DNA of 64,000 bases from JASMTM01 sp046483075. Lineage in GTDB: Bacteria > Thermotogota > Thermotogae > Petrotogales > Kosmotogaceae. The notes below the pieces were generated by a model. The model searched no databases, was not told where the DNA came from, and saw only the letters and a program-made list of their open reading frames with translations. Below, in pieces: positions 42,033-51,021 of the stretch. Position 1 is the stretch's first letter. Each line of letters begins with the position of its first letter. The position numbers were made by a program, and so were the translations under genes. The stretch is from the NCBI GenBank assembly GCA_046483075.1, contig JAWODV010000064.1, positions 1 to 64,000 on the forward strand, read 5' to 3'.

Positions 42033-43634
42033 ATGTTACTAACAATAAAGGGGAAAAATTTCTTCACTTTTGAAAAATTTTATATTGAACTAAGTGATAG
42101 TTTGAACGTTATAACCGGTGAATCAGGTTCAGGGAAGAGTTTAATCATGAGAGCAATAAAATCCATCACTGGTGAACCAGTAAAGTACAATTCAGTTAAC
42201 GATGAAAGTTTTGTGGAAGGATCCTTCATAGTAAACCCAAACCTGAAAACCAGAGCCAAAGAACTTGGTCTTGATATTCCTCCTGACGATTTTATGATAA
42301 ATGTTTCATTTGGTACTCAAAGAACCCTTTACAGGCTTAACGGACAGATTATTCCAAGACAACTTGTCAAGGAATTGTTTGATAGATTCATAGAAATCCA
42401 TTCTCAACATAGCAGTGTTCAGCTTCTAAATTCTTCTACACACCACAAAATTCTTGACCAAACATTACCCGTTTCCTTAAAAAAAATCTATCAGGAAACA
42501 TATCAAAAATATGTTGAAACAAAATCTTGTTTACAAAAGATCAAATTAACCCCGGAAGAACTTGAAAGAGAAAAAGATTATCTTAGATTTCAACTGAATG
42601 AACTGGAAAAAGCTAACATGAAACCTGGTGAAATGGAAACCATAGAAAGCAAATATTCAAAGATACTTGACAGTCAAAAATTGAAGGAAACCTTTGAATG
42701 GTTGATGCATTTACTTCGCGATGGTCAAGAATCAGTAAATACGCAACTATGGAAAGCGGTTAAGGCTTTAAAAGATTTCGAAAAATATGGATACAGCGAC
42801 CTGATAGAACACTCAAATATTGCGCTCGAAGAAACCGAATACATTTATCATCTTATTGAAAGTGAACTAGAAGACATTGATATAGATGATGAAGAGTACA
42901 AAAAGCTTGAAAGTCGCTTTAATGTTATCCAGGGCTTAAAGCGCAAATATGGGCAAACCGAAGACGAAATATTCAAAACCTGGAAAGATCTTACAAATAA
43001 ATATGAAGAGCTTGAAAATAATGAACAAAAAAGAAAAGAGCTCATCGAAACGGAAAAAACGTTGAAAGATGAATTGATTAAAACGGGCAAAAAAATTGAT
43101 GAACAACGAGAAAAAAGTGCAGAAAAGATAGAAAAGGCAATAATTCCACATCTGGAAGACCTTAAAATGACTGGAGCCAGGGTAAAGTTTAAAATAATTC
43201 CTGAAGATGAACCAAAATCTTACGGTACATCCAGCGTTGCAATACTTGCGAAAACAAATCCTGGAGGTGAAATGCTGGAACTAAATAATATAGCGTCAGG
43301 TGGAGAACTATCGAGAATTTTGCTTGCGATTGAATCAGCCCTAAAAAAAGAATTACAGCAGAGTACGATAATTTTTGATGAAATAGATTCAGGTGTTGGT
43401 GCCAGGATGGGTGATACTCTTTCAGCAAAATTGGTTGAGCTTTCTGAAAGCCTTCAAACAATAGTAATTACTCATCTTCCCCAGATTGCATCCAAAGCAT
43501 CCAGACACTTTGTTGTAAAAAAACAACAGTTTAAAGAAAGTGTTGCTTCTGATGTTGTACACTTGAAACATAACGAAAGACTTGTTGAACTCGAAAAAAT
43601 GTACGGAAGGGTGGAAATAGATAATGACAAATAG
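42033..43634 (+). CDS. recN: DNA repair protein RecN
   Basis: SMC-like ATPase acting in double-strand break repair. Walker A is GESGSGKS (29-36), the middle is a long coiled coil with many Glu and Lys (about 150-380), and the C-terminal head has IASGGELSRILLAIESAL (signature), IIFDEIDSGVGARMG (Walker B and D-loop) and VITHLPQIAS. Length 533 aa is normal. GGAGG precedes the ATG. A TATAAT at 42007-42012 may be the -10, and an inverted repeat surrounds this region. The stop overlaps the HEAT-repeat gene. Confidence 0.96.
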   Translation: MLLTIKGKNFFTFEKFYIELSDSLNVITGESGSGKSLIMRAIKSITGEPVKYNSVNDESFVEGSFIVNPNLKTRAKELGLDIPPDDFMINVSFGTQRTLYRLNGQIIPRQLVKELFDRFIEIHSQHSSVQLLNSSTHHKILDQTLPVSLKKIYQETYQKYVETKSCLQKIKLTPEELEREKDYLRFQLNELEKANMKPGEMETIESKYSKILDSQKLKETFEWLMHLLRDGQESVNTQLWKAVKALKDFEKYGYSDLIEHSNIALEETEYIYHLIESELEDIDIDDEEYKKLESRFNVIQGLKRKYGQTEDEIFKTWKDLTNKYEELENNEQKRKELIETEKTLKDELIKTGKKIDEQREKSAEKIEKAIIPHLEDLKMTGARVKFKIIPEDEPKSYGTSSVAILAKTNPGGEMLELNNIASGGELSRILLAIESALKKELQQSTIIFDEIDSGVGARMGDTLSAKLVELSESLQTIVITHLPQIASKASRHFVVKKQQFKESVASDVVHLKHNERLVELEKMYGRVEIDNDK

Positions 43635-44265
43635 AAGAGAACTTGTAGATAGAATTATAGAAGAAAAGGGAGAAGATGCCATACCGATTTTAGTAAAATT
43701 GCTTGAAGAAGAAGATACAGATGTTGCTGAGATATGTCTTGATGCACTTCTTGGCATGGGTAAAGCTGGTAAAGTAGCTCTGGTTAATAAACTAAAGCAA
43801 ATAAAAAACGAAAATCGTAGTGGCGATATGACAGCTCTTTATATTATTGATAGATTGGCTGAGAAGAGAGACAAAAAGCTTGTTCAACTTTTCTACTCTT
43901 TTCTGGAACTATACAACGATGAGCGTTCACAGGTAGTTATTTACGAAGCGCTAGCAAAGTTGGGTGAAGGTGGAAAAGTTGTTGACCCTCTCATACTCAT
44001 GCTGGATGAGGCTAAAGATACCGAATTCATAGAACTATTAGTTATGGCTTTAAGCAATACAGGAACAAGAAAAGCGCTGGAAAGGTTGACCAAACTATAT
44101 CACGGTGAAAATATTGATAAATCAACCCGCTCTTTTGTTCTTGAAGGCATTCATAATCTTATTGCACATAACCCTACGTTCAGCGAGATATTGAGGCAAA
44201 CAAACAAAGGAAAAGAAATTTTGGACAAATTGTATTTATGGCAACAGAAAAATGAACAAAATTAA
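43624..44265 (+). CDS. HEAT-repeat protein, 213 aa
   Basis: An all-helical protein of about five HEAT-like repeats, seen in the recurring pattern AIPILVKLLEEEDTDVAEICLDALLGMGK, LFYSFLELYNDERSQVVIYEALAKLGEGG, PLILMLDEAKDTEFIELLVMALSNTG and so on. Such proteins serve as scaffolds; no catalytic residue is apparent. It overlaps recN by 11 bases and murB by 14 bases, so all three are co-translated. No specific partner can be named. Confidence 0.8.
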   Translation: MTNRRELVDRIIEEKGEDAIPILVKLLEEEDTDVAEICLDALLGMGKAGKVALVNKLKQIKNENRSGDMTALYIIDRLAEKRDKKLVQLFYSFLELYNDERSQVVIYEALAKLGEGGKVVDPLILMLDEAKDTEFIELLVMALSNTGTRKALERLTKLYHGENIDKSTRSFVLEGIHNLIAHNPTFSEILRQTNKGKEILDKLYLWQQKNEQN

Positions 44266-45154
44266 CTCCTCACTATATAATTATCTATATAAAAACAACT
44301 GTAGTTTTTCCATAAATGAGCCCTTAAATACCCATACAACCATCGGAATCGGAGGTTCCACATCAGTCTTTATTTTGCCTTCTACAGAAAATTCTCTATT
44401 AAACGTCATAAACCATCTCAGAGATAATCACTTTGAATATAGAATAATGGGTCGTGGTTCAAACGTAATACCGGGTGATGACGTAAATGATGTAATAATA
44501 TCTACCTGCAATATGAATCAGATAGAATACTTACCTTCAGGTATTGTTGTGGATGCAGGGGTTTCCATGAATAAACTTATTCCTGAATTAATTGATCATG
44601 AGTTGTCAGGATTAGAATTTTTATCGGGGTTACCTGGTACAATTGGTGGAGCCCTTTATATGAATGCTGGCGCTTTTGGAAGGGAAATAGGAGATTTTTT
44701 TGAATCAGCCCATTTGATTGATAAAGAAGGGAAAATCATTACAGTTGAAAAAGATGAAGTAACCTTTGGCTATAGGAACAGTTCATTTCAAAAAGAAGGT
44801 TATATAGTTCTTAGAGCAACCCTTTATTTAAATAAAGATTCAAAAAACAAAATTGAGAAAAGATCAGATGCTATCTTAAACCAGAGAATAAATAAACAAC
44901 CGATTGAATGGAAAAGCGCTGGAAGCATCTTTAAAAAACCCAGCAAAAATTTTAGTGTAGGTTATGCAGTTGAAAAACTTGGATTGAAGGGAATTCGATT
45001 CGGTGGTGCAGAAGTCTCAAAAAAACATGCAGGTTACATAATAAACGCTGGAAATGCCACACAAATGGATGTCAAACAATTAGTCAATTTTTTAAAGGAC
45101 AAAGTGAAGTATCATTTTGGGGTTCTACTCGAAACCGAGATAGAACTATGGTAA
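44252..45154 (+). CDS. murB: UDP-N-acetylenolpyruvoylglucosamine reductase MurB (type II)
   Basis: FAD-dependent second step of UDP-MurNAc synthesis. FAD-binding blocks: NTHTTIGIGGS, IMGRGSNVIPG and LPGTIGGALYMNAGAFG; catalytic Ser region SAGSIFKKP; YRNSSFQ is also typical. The C-terminal HAGYIINAGNAT and final Glu-containing LLETEIELW complete the fold. At 300 aa it is the shorter type II form. The start overlaps the HEAT-repeat gene. Confidence 0.95.
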   Translation: MNKINSSLYNYLYKNNCSFSINEPLNTHTTIGIGGSTSVFILPSTENSLLNVINHLRDNHFEYRIMGRGSNVIPGDDVNDVIISTCNMNQIEYLPSGIVVDAGVSMNKLIPELIDHELSGLEFLSGLPGTIGGALYMNAGAFGREIGDFFESAHLIDKEGKIITVEKDEVTFGYRNSSFQKEGYIVLRATLYLNKDSKNKIEKRSDAILNQRINKQPIEWKSAGSIFKKPSKNFSVGYAVEKLGLKGIRFGGAEVSKKHAGYIINAGNATQMDVKQLVNFLKDKVKYHFGVLLETEIELW

Positions 45155-45177
45155 CGTAAACATAAGGAGGTGTAAAT

Positions 45178-46152
45178 GTGGATAATAATGATGATCTTTT
45201 TGGTGATGTTGAGCCCAAAAAGGATTATACGAAATTGATTAAAGTCATTGCCCCAATAGTTATTGTTGCTGTGATCGCAATTTACTTTTTAACGGGATTC
45301 TATCGAGTTGAACCAGCAGAAGTAGGGCTTTTGAAGCGTTTTGGCGAATACAAAAATCAGGTTGGCCCTGGATTGCACTATCATCTGCCATATCCAATTG
45401 AATCCGTAGTTGTTGTGAATGTTTCTGAGTTGAGGAAAAAGGAGATAGGTTTTCAAACCATTTCACCCGGTAGATATTCAAGCAGAGAAAATGAAGCATT
45501 GATGCTAACGGGAGATGGAAACATCGTATACGCAGAGGCTGTTATTCAGTATTTCATTTCAGATGCAGAAAAATTCGCCTTTAATCTAAAAAGTGACGAA
45601 GATATTGTAAAAAGTTATGCTTCTTCCGCTCTCAGAGAAGAAGTGGCAGCTGTTACTGTCGATGAAATTCTTACAGTAAGCAGAAATATTATTGCCCAGC
45701 GTACAGCAGCTAGAGTACAGCAGGAACTGGACGAACTGGGAGTAGGTATCCAGGTTAAAAATGTATATCTTCAGGAGGTAAGCCCTCCACAACAGGTTAT
45801 TGCTGCTTTTGATGATGTCAACAGCGCGAAACAGGATAGAGAGCAATTTATATATAAAGCTGAAGAATACAAGAACGAGATCATTCCAAAAGCAGAGGGG
45901 CAGGCAAAGGAGATTTTAAACGAATCTGAAGCCTATGCAAGATCAAAGGTTTTAAAGGCACAAGGTGAAAGTTCGCGATTTACAAGTATCCTCGAAGAGT
46001 ACATAAACGCGCCAAGGGTAACGAAAACAAGACTTTATCTGGAAACTGTAGATAAAGTTCTAAAAGACAGCGATAAAATTATAACAACAAATGGTGAGGA
46101 CCTCCTAAAATTCTTTGATATAACAGGCTATAAAGGAGGCGGTTCACAATGA
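45178..46152 (+). CDS. hflK: HflK protein, SPFH/band 7 family
   Basis: Membrane-anchored SPFH protein forming a complex with HflC around FtsH. A single N-terminal membrane helix (KVIAPIVIVAVIAIYFLTGF, about 23-42) is followed by the SPFH domain (VGPGLHYHLPYP, YFISDAEKFAFNL) and a helical C-terminus (REQFIYKAEEYKNEIIPKAEGQA). The start is a GTG at 45178 after AGGAGG. It overlaps hflC by 4 bases. Confidence 0.94.
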   Translation: MDNNDDLFGDVEPKKDYTKLIKVIAPIVIVAVIAIYFLTGFYRVEPAEVGLLKRFGEYKNQVGPGLHYHLPYPIESVVVVNVSELRKKEIGFQTISPGRYSSRENEALMLTGDGNIVYAEAVIQYFISDAEKFAFNLKSDEDIVKSYASSALREEVAAVTVDEILTVSRNIIAQRTAARVQQELDELGVGIQVKNVYLQEVSPPQQVIAAFDDVNSAKQDREQFIYKAEEYKNEIIPKAEGQAKEILNESEAYARSKVLKAQGESSRFTSILEEYINAPRVTKTRLYLETVDKVLKDSDKIITTNGEDLLKFFDITGYKGGGSQ

Positions 46153-47000
46153 AATTACTGGTCACACTTGTAGTAATAATTGTTCTTGCACTGATTATTC
46201 TGCCAGGCTTTTTTTACTTCGTGGATGAGGTAGAACAGGCTGTAGTATTGAGATTTGGTGATATTGTTCAGGTAAGTATTGATCCGGGTTTATATACAAA
46301 AACACCCTTTATCGACAACGTGGTGAAATTTGACAAGCGTATTCAGCTTTATGACATCTCTGCAGAGAGAATTTATACCGAAGACAAAAAGACTTTACTG
46401 GTTGACACTTTTGCAATGTGGAGAATTGTTGATCCTGTAGAATTTGTGAAGACCATGAGAACAGTCAATAACGCATTGACAAGGATAGATGACGTTGTAT
46501 ATTCAACTGTAAGAGACACCTTTGGTGAAAGAACTTTTGATGAAATTATTTCTAAACAAAGAATAGATACCCTCGATTTAGTTACCAAGCTATCACAAAC
46601 TGAAATGAAGCAATTTGGTCTTGAAATTCTTGCCGTCAGAGTTAAAAAGGCTGATTTACCAGAGGAAAATAAAAATGCTGTATTCAACAGAATGGACTCC
46701 GAAAGAAGCCAGGAAGCTGCAAAAATTAGAGCAGAAGGTGAAAAGGAAGCAGCCATAATAAGAGCGGAAGCTGATAAAGATTCAACTTTGATCGTTGCTG
46801 AAGCCAGTCGAGAATCAGAAATACTAAAAGGTACCGGTGACGCATCAGCCCTAACAATCTATGCAGAAGCTTATTCCGAAGACGAAGAGTTCTACGAATT
46901 CTGGAAAAGCTTGAGCGTTTATGAATCAACACTCAAAGATTCAAAATTCCTACTCGATGCAAGAATGGATCTGATAGAAAGATTTTTAGCTGGAGAATGA
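46149..47000 (+). CDS. hflC: HflC protein, SPFH/band 7 family
   Basis: Partner of HflK in the FtsH-modulating complex. N-terminal membrane helix (LLVTLVVIIVLALIILPGFFYF), SPFH domain (AVVLRFGDIVQ, DPGLYTKTPFID) and a C-terminal region typical of HflC: AAKIRAEGEKEAAIIRAEADKDS, then SLSVYESTL. Length 283 aa. GGAGGC precedes the ATG; the stop overlaps yigZ (ATGA). FtsH itself is not in the window. Confidence 0.94.
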   Translation: MKLLVTLVVIIVLALIILPGFFYFVDEVEQAVVLRFGDIVQVSIDPGLYTKTPFIDNVVKFDKRIQLYDISAERIYTEDKKTLLVDTFAMWRIVDPVEFVKTMRTVNNALTRIDDVVYSTVRDTFGERTFDEIISKQRIDTLDLVTKLSQTEMKQFGLEILAVRVKKADLPEENKNAVFNRMDSERSQEAAKIRAEGEKEAAIIRAEADKDSTLIVAEASRESEILKGTGDASALTIYAEAYSEDEEFYEFWKSLSVYESTLKDSKFLLDARMDLIERFLAGE

Positions 47001-47623
47001 ACTGCTATATTTCATTAAGGGGACGGCTGGAACACAGAGAAAAAATCAACCGTTCCCTTTTTATAGTTCACGGTATCCACTGTGAAAAAGAAAAAAAATG
47101 CAAAGAATTCATTCAAAAAATAAATAATAGGTATCCAGATGCCAGTCACAATTGCTGGGCATATTTTGTAGATAACATGGAAACCAGGAAAAATTATTCA
47201 GATGCCGGTGAACCATCGGGAACAGCCGGGCGTCATATTTTTGGATCAATTAAAACATCAGAATTAAAAAATATCGTGATTGTCGTTACAAGGTATTTTG
47301 GTGGCGTTAAGCTTGGAATAAGAGGACTGATTGATGCCTATGGAGGTATTACAACAAGAGCTTTAGAAAGTACTCATAAAGCACGTTATTGCTCTGGAAT
47401 AATTGTTTCTTTTGTTATGGACTATGGCATCTGGGATAGTTTCAACAAGATCTTCAAAGAAGATACAGAATACAACAAACGAAATATTGAATACACGGAC
47501 AAAGTACATGTTTCAATTGCAGTAAAAGCGCAAATGCTAAGCAATGTAAAAGAATTTGCAGAAAAACGAAATATTGAATATCATCTAGAGAATGAAGTTA
47601 CCTTTGTTGAACCCTTAGTTTAG
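46997..47623 (+). CDS. yigZ: YigZ/IMPACT family protein (UPF0029)
   Basis: A 208-aa two-domain protein. The conserved IMPACT block is clear: ASHNCWAYFVDN, SDAGEPSGTAGRHIF and VVTRYFGGVKLGIRGLIDAYG, followed by a less conserved C-terminal ferredoxin-like domain. Relatives interact with translation (yeast/mammalian IMPACT bind Gcn1); the bacterial role is not clear. ATGA overlap with hflC suggests co-translation. Confidence 0.92.
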   Translation: MNCYISLRGRLEHREKINRSLFIVHGIHCEKEKKCKEFIQKINNRYPDASHNCWAYFVDNMETRKNYSDAGEPSGTAGRHIFGSIKTSELKNIVIVVTRYFGGVKLGIRGLIDAYGGITTRALESTHKARYCSGIIVSFVMDYGIWDSFNKIFKEDTEYNKRNIEYTDKVHVSIAVKAQMLSNVKEFAEKRNIEYHLENEVTFVEPLV

Positions 47624-47694
47624 CAGGAATATCAAGCCTTTGAAAAAAACATGATTATTATCGTTCATGTTAACCTTTTCTTTACTAAAATTAT

Positions 47695-47724
47695 TTGACT
47701 TTAGACACTCAATAAGAATATAAT
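47695..47724 (+). promoter_or_regulatory. Promoter of speD-speE
   Basis: TTGACT (47695-47700), an 18-base spacer and TATAAT (47719-47724). The start would be near 47731, so the terminator-like hairpin at 47739-47771 falls inside the speD leader. Confidence 0.78.
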
Positions 47725-47738
47725 GCTTTACGCACAAA

Positions 47739-47771
47739 GGATATTCCTTTTAAAAGGATATCCGATTTTTT
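47739..47771 (+). terminator. Terminator-like hairpin in the speD leader (possible attenuator)
   Basis: GGATAT and CCTTTT on the left pair with AAAAGG and ATATCC on the right (47739-47763, one bulged T), then GA and six T. It lies between the predicted start site and the speD ribosome-binding site. It could be a conditional terminator, or simply end upstream transcripts. Confidence 0.55.
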
Positions 47772-47790
47772 CTGTTTGGAGGTACAGCAA

Positions 47791-48192
47791 TTGAAAAAAG
47801 TAAAAGCACTCGGAAGGCATTTAATTGCAGAATTTTTCTCATGTTCAAATGAGGCGCTCAATGATCTTGATTTTATCTCAGAAAATTTGAAAATAGCTGC
47901 TGCAGTTGCCGGGGCTACAATAGTTGATTCTTCTTTCCACAGATTCTTACCTCACGGCATCAGTGGTGTGGTGGTAATTGCAGAATCGCATTTAACTATT
48001 CATACATGGCCCGAATACGGTTATGCTGCCATAGATCTGTTCACATGTGGCGATGAAGTTAATCCCTGGAAAGCTTTTGACTACCTTAGAGATATACTTT
48101 CAGCTGATAGAACAGAAGTATATGAATATCTCAGAGGAGTATATGAAAAACTCAATATTCCTGAATATGCACCTTACAAAGTAAGTGAATAA
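47791..48192 (+). CDS. speD: S-adenosylmethionine decarboxylase proenzyme SpeD
   Basis: Makes decarboxylated SAM, the aminopropyl donor for spermidine. The self-cleavage site is in AESHLTIHTWPEYGYAAIDLFTCG, with Ser66 as pyruvoyl precursor and nearby His71 and the Cys of FTCG as processing and catalytic residues. Length 133 aa is the class 1B short form. The start is the TTG at 47791, 7 bases from GGAGGT; the TTG at 47776 overlaps that site. It is followed 15 bases later by speE. Confidence 0.95.
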   Translation: MKKVKALGRHLIAEFFSCSNEALNDLDFISENLKIAAAVAGATIVDSSFHRFLPHGISGVVVIAESHLTIHTWPEYGYAAIDLFTCGDEVNPWKAFDYLRDILSADRTEVYEYLRGVYEKLNIPEYAPYKVSE

Positions 48193-48207
48193 CGGAGGTT
48201 TCCTAAT

Positions 48208-49089
48208 ATGAGAAAAATTTCAGAAAGTCTAAAAAATCTTGGCCATCTTGTTTATAAAGAAAATTATACCGGAGGTAATGCGGGACTTTTCATGAAAGTA
48301 AAGAAAGTAGTGTATTCTGAACAAACCCCATTCCAGCGTATTGATATATTTGAACACCAAGATTTTGGAAAAGTTTTTGCCCTTGATGGAATAACTATGT
48401 GTACAGAAGTTGATGAGTTCATGTATCATGAAATGCTTGTCCATGTTCCTCTTTTTACTCATCCTGAACCAAAAAGGGTTTTAATAATTGGTGGGGGAGA
48501 TGGAGGAAGTTTGCGTGAAGTTTTTCGCCATAAAACTGTGGAAAAGGCAATACTATGTGAAATAGATCCCATGGTTATTGAAGCATCTAAAAAGTATTTG
48601 AAAATGACCGCAACTGATTTTGATAATCCAAAGGCTGAGATAGTAAATGATAATGGAGCAGATTTCGTAAAAAATTATTCAGATTATTTTGATGCAATCA
48701 TTATAGATTCTACAGACCCAACTGCAGGTGAAGGTGGTCATTTATTCACAAGGGAGTTTTATAAGGATTGTTATAAAGCCCTAAAAGATGATGGTTTATT
48801 ATCAGCTGAAACTGAAAATCCCTTCTATGACAAAGGATGGGTAGCTATAGCCTTCAACAGAATTTCATCCGCTTTTCCCATTTCAAGAATGTACACGGGT
48901 TTCATGACGACTTATCCTTCAGGAATGTGGACATATACTTTAGGTTCAAAAAAATATGATCCTCTTAAGAACTTCAACCCCGAACGTGTAAAAAAACTGC
49001 AGCATGAATTGAGATATTACAATGCTGAAATACATAAAGCGTGTTTTTGCCTTCCTGAATTTCTTAAGGAACTTATTCATCACGTATGA
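48208..49089 (+). CDS. speE: Spermidine synthase (aminopropyltransferase)
   Basis: Transfers the aminopropyl group from decarboxylated SAM to putrescine or a longer amine. The nucleotide site is VLIIGGGDGGSLREV, with DGITMCTEVDEFMYHEML and IIIDSTDPTAGEGGHLFT as substrate-binding loops. Length 293 aa is normal. It is co-transcribed with speD and ends at a strong terminator. Thermophile enzymes of this family can have broad amine specificity, so the exact product is not certain. Confidence 0.95.
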   Translation: MRKISESLKNLGHLVYKENYTGGNAGLFMKVKKVVYSEQTPFQRIDIFEHQDFGKVFALDGITMCTEVDEFMYHEMLVHVPLFTHPEPKRVLIIGGGDGGSLREVFRHKTVEKAILCEIDPMVIEASKKYLKMTATDFDNPKAEIVNDNGADFVKNYSDYFDAIIIDSTDPTAGEGGHLFTREFYKDCYKALKDDGLLSAETENPFYDKGWVAIAFNRISSAFPISRMYTGFMTTYPSGMWTYTLGSKKYDPLKNFNPERVKKLQHELRYYNAEIHKACFCLPEFLKELIHHV

Positions 49090-49112
49090 ATTAGTACTGT
49101 AAATTAAGTTGA

Positions 49113-49133
49113 GGGGAGAAATCCCCTTTTTTT
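49113..49133 (+). terminator. Intrinsic terminator after speE
   Basis: GGGGA (49113-49117), GAAA tetraloop, TCCCC (49122-49126) and seven T. Confidence 0.88.
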
Positions 49134-49191
49134 ATGCAGTATTAAAATGAGCGTGATAGAATTGTTCAGAAAGCCCGGGAGGAATGAAAAT

Positions 49192-51006
49192 ATGTACGAA
49201 AAAAGCCGAATTCGAAATATTGCAATAATTGCTCATATAGATCATGGAAAGACGACTCTGGTCGATAGAATACTTGAGTCAACCCACTCTGTTGAAACAA
49301 GAAATATGAAAGAACAGTATCTCGATGCTATGGATCTTGAAAGAGAACATGGAATAACAATTAAAGCGTCTCCTGTAAAAGTTTTATATAAAGCTGAGGA
49401 TGGATTTGAATACGAATTAAATATTATTGATACTCCGGGTCATGTCGATTTTACTTATGAAGTTTCCAGGAGCCTTGCTGCATGCGAAGGAGCTGTATTG
49501 CTAGTAGATTCTTCTCAGGGTGTTGAGGCACAAACCTTTGCCAATACCTATCTGGCATTGGAAAATGAGCTGGAAATAATACCGGTTATTAACAAAATAG
49601 ATTTAGTTGAAGCAAATATCGAAGAAACCAAAATGGAGCTTGAAGACCTTGTAGGCTTTAGTGAAAGCGAATACGTGCTTACAAGCGGTAAAACTGGAGA
49701 AGGTGTAAAGAAGCTTCTAGAAACTATTGTAAAGAGAGTTCCACCGCCCAGCGGTGACTCGAAAAGCAAACTTAAAGCATTAATTTTCGATGCCAATTAT
49801 GATAAGTATCGAGGTGTCGTTGTACATACAAGAATCTTTAATGGTACAGTGAAGCCTGGCGATAAAATAAAGCTTTCAAGTATTGATGAGGAATTTGAGG
49901 TTGATGAGGTGGGTATTTTTTCACCTGATCTGTTACCTGTCGATTCACTGGGTGTAGGAGAGGTAGGGTATATAATTGCAGGGATAAAAGATGTAAAAAG
50001 GGCTAAAATTGGTGATACCATAACATGCGCAGATGATCCGATTAAAGAGCCTCTTCCGGGTTTCAAGGAAGTAAAACCGATGGTTTACGCAGGTTTGTTT
50101 TCAGGTATGCCCGAATATTATGAGGAATTGAGAAAAGCACTTGACAGGCTTCGCCTTAACGACGCATCATTTGTTTTCGAACCAGAAAATTCACCAGCAC
50201 TGGGATTTGGATTCAGGGTAGGATTTCTTGGATTACTTCATATGGAAATAGTAAAGGAAAGACTTGAAAGGGAACATGAAATAACCTGTATCCTTACAGC
50301 TCCAAATGTTGTTTATAAGATTAAACCTAAGGAAGGACAACCTTATGAAATTCATAATCCTACGAATTTTCCTGAAGATGGTGATTTCGAAAAAGCCGAA
50401 GAACCCTTTGTTGATCTATCATTAATAACACCGTCTGACTATATGGGCAATATTATAAGTTTCATGACCTCCGAAAAAAGAGGGGATTTCAAAAAGGTTG
50501 AAAATGCTGGCAGAAACAGAGTTATTCTCTATTTTGTTGCACCTCTTTCTGAAATAATGTTTGACTTTTTCGATAAAATCAAGGCGATTTCTCATGGTTT
50601 TGCGACAATGGATTACGAAATCATTGGTTATAAAGTATCGGACCTTGTTAAAGTCACTATTCTTGTCAACAAAGAACAGGTAGATTCACTTTCCTTTGTT
50701 GTTCACAAAAGCAAGCAATATGCAATGGCCAAAAAAATGGTTGATAGATTGAAGGAACTTATTCCCCAACATCAATTTCAAATTCCTATTCAAGCCAAAG
50801 CTGGTGGAAGAATTATTACAAGAACAGACATCAAAGCTCTTAGAAAAGATGTTCTTTCAAAATGTTATGGCGGGGACGTCACAAGAAAAATGAAACTTCT
50901 GGAAAAACAACGTGAAGGTAAAAAGAAAATGCGAGAAATTGGAAGGGTAAGAATTCCACAAACTGCTTTTCTAGCATTACTCAAATCAGATGAACTCGAT
51001 GAATAG
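49192..51006 (+). CDS. lepA: Elongation factor 4 (LepA)
   Basis: Ribosome-associated GTPase thought to act in back-translocation or subunit biogenesis. G1 AHIDHGKTT at residues 14-22, G3 DTPGHVDF, G4 NKID, then the elongation-factor domains and the LepA-specific C-terminus (QAKAGGRIITRTDIKALRKDVLSKCYGGD without the EF-G domain IV). Length is 604 aa. The ATG at 49192 follows GGGAGG; the in-frame ATG at 49147 is just behind the speE terminator and lacks a ribosome-binding site. Confidence 0.96.
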   Translation: MYEKSRIRNIAIIAHIDHGKTTLVDRILESTHSVETRNMKEQYLDAMDLEREHGITIKASPVKVLYKAEDGFEYELNIIDTPGHVDFTYEVSRSLAACEGAVLLVDSSQGVEAQTFANTYLALENELEIIPVINKIDLVEANIEETKMELEDLVGFSESEYVLTSGKTGEGVKKLLETIVKRVPPPSGDSKSKLKALIFDANYDKYRGVVVHTRIFNGTVKPGDKIKLSSIDEEFEVDEVGIFSPDLLPVDSLGVGEVGYIIAGIKDVKRAKIGDTITCADDPIKEPLPGFKEVKPMVYAGLFSGMPEYYEELRKALDRLRLNDASFVFEPENSPALGFGFRVGFLGLLHMEIVKERLEREHEITCILTAPNVVYKIKPKEGQPYEIHNPTNFPEDGDFEKAEEPFVDLSLITPSDYMGNIISFMTSEKRGDFKKVENAGRNRVILYFVAPLSEIMFDFFDKIKAISHGFATMDYEIIGYKVSDLVKVTILVNKEQVDSLSFVVHKSKQYAMAKKMVDRLKELIPQHQFQIPIQAKAGGRIITRTDIKALRKDVLSKCYGGDVTRKMKLLEKQREGKKKMREIGRVRIPQTAFLALLKSDELDE

Positions 51007-51021
51007 AACGGAGGGTAATCG

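Noticed and set aside
49147..49191. lepA start at ATG 49147
   Set aside because: It lies directly behind the speE terminator without a ribosome-binding site, and LepA N-termini match the ATG at 49192.
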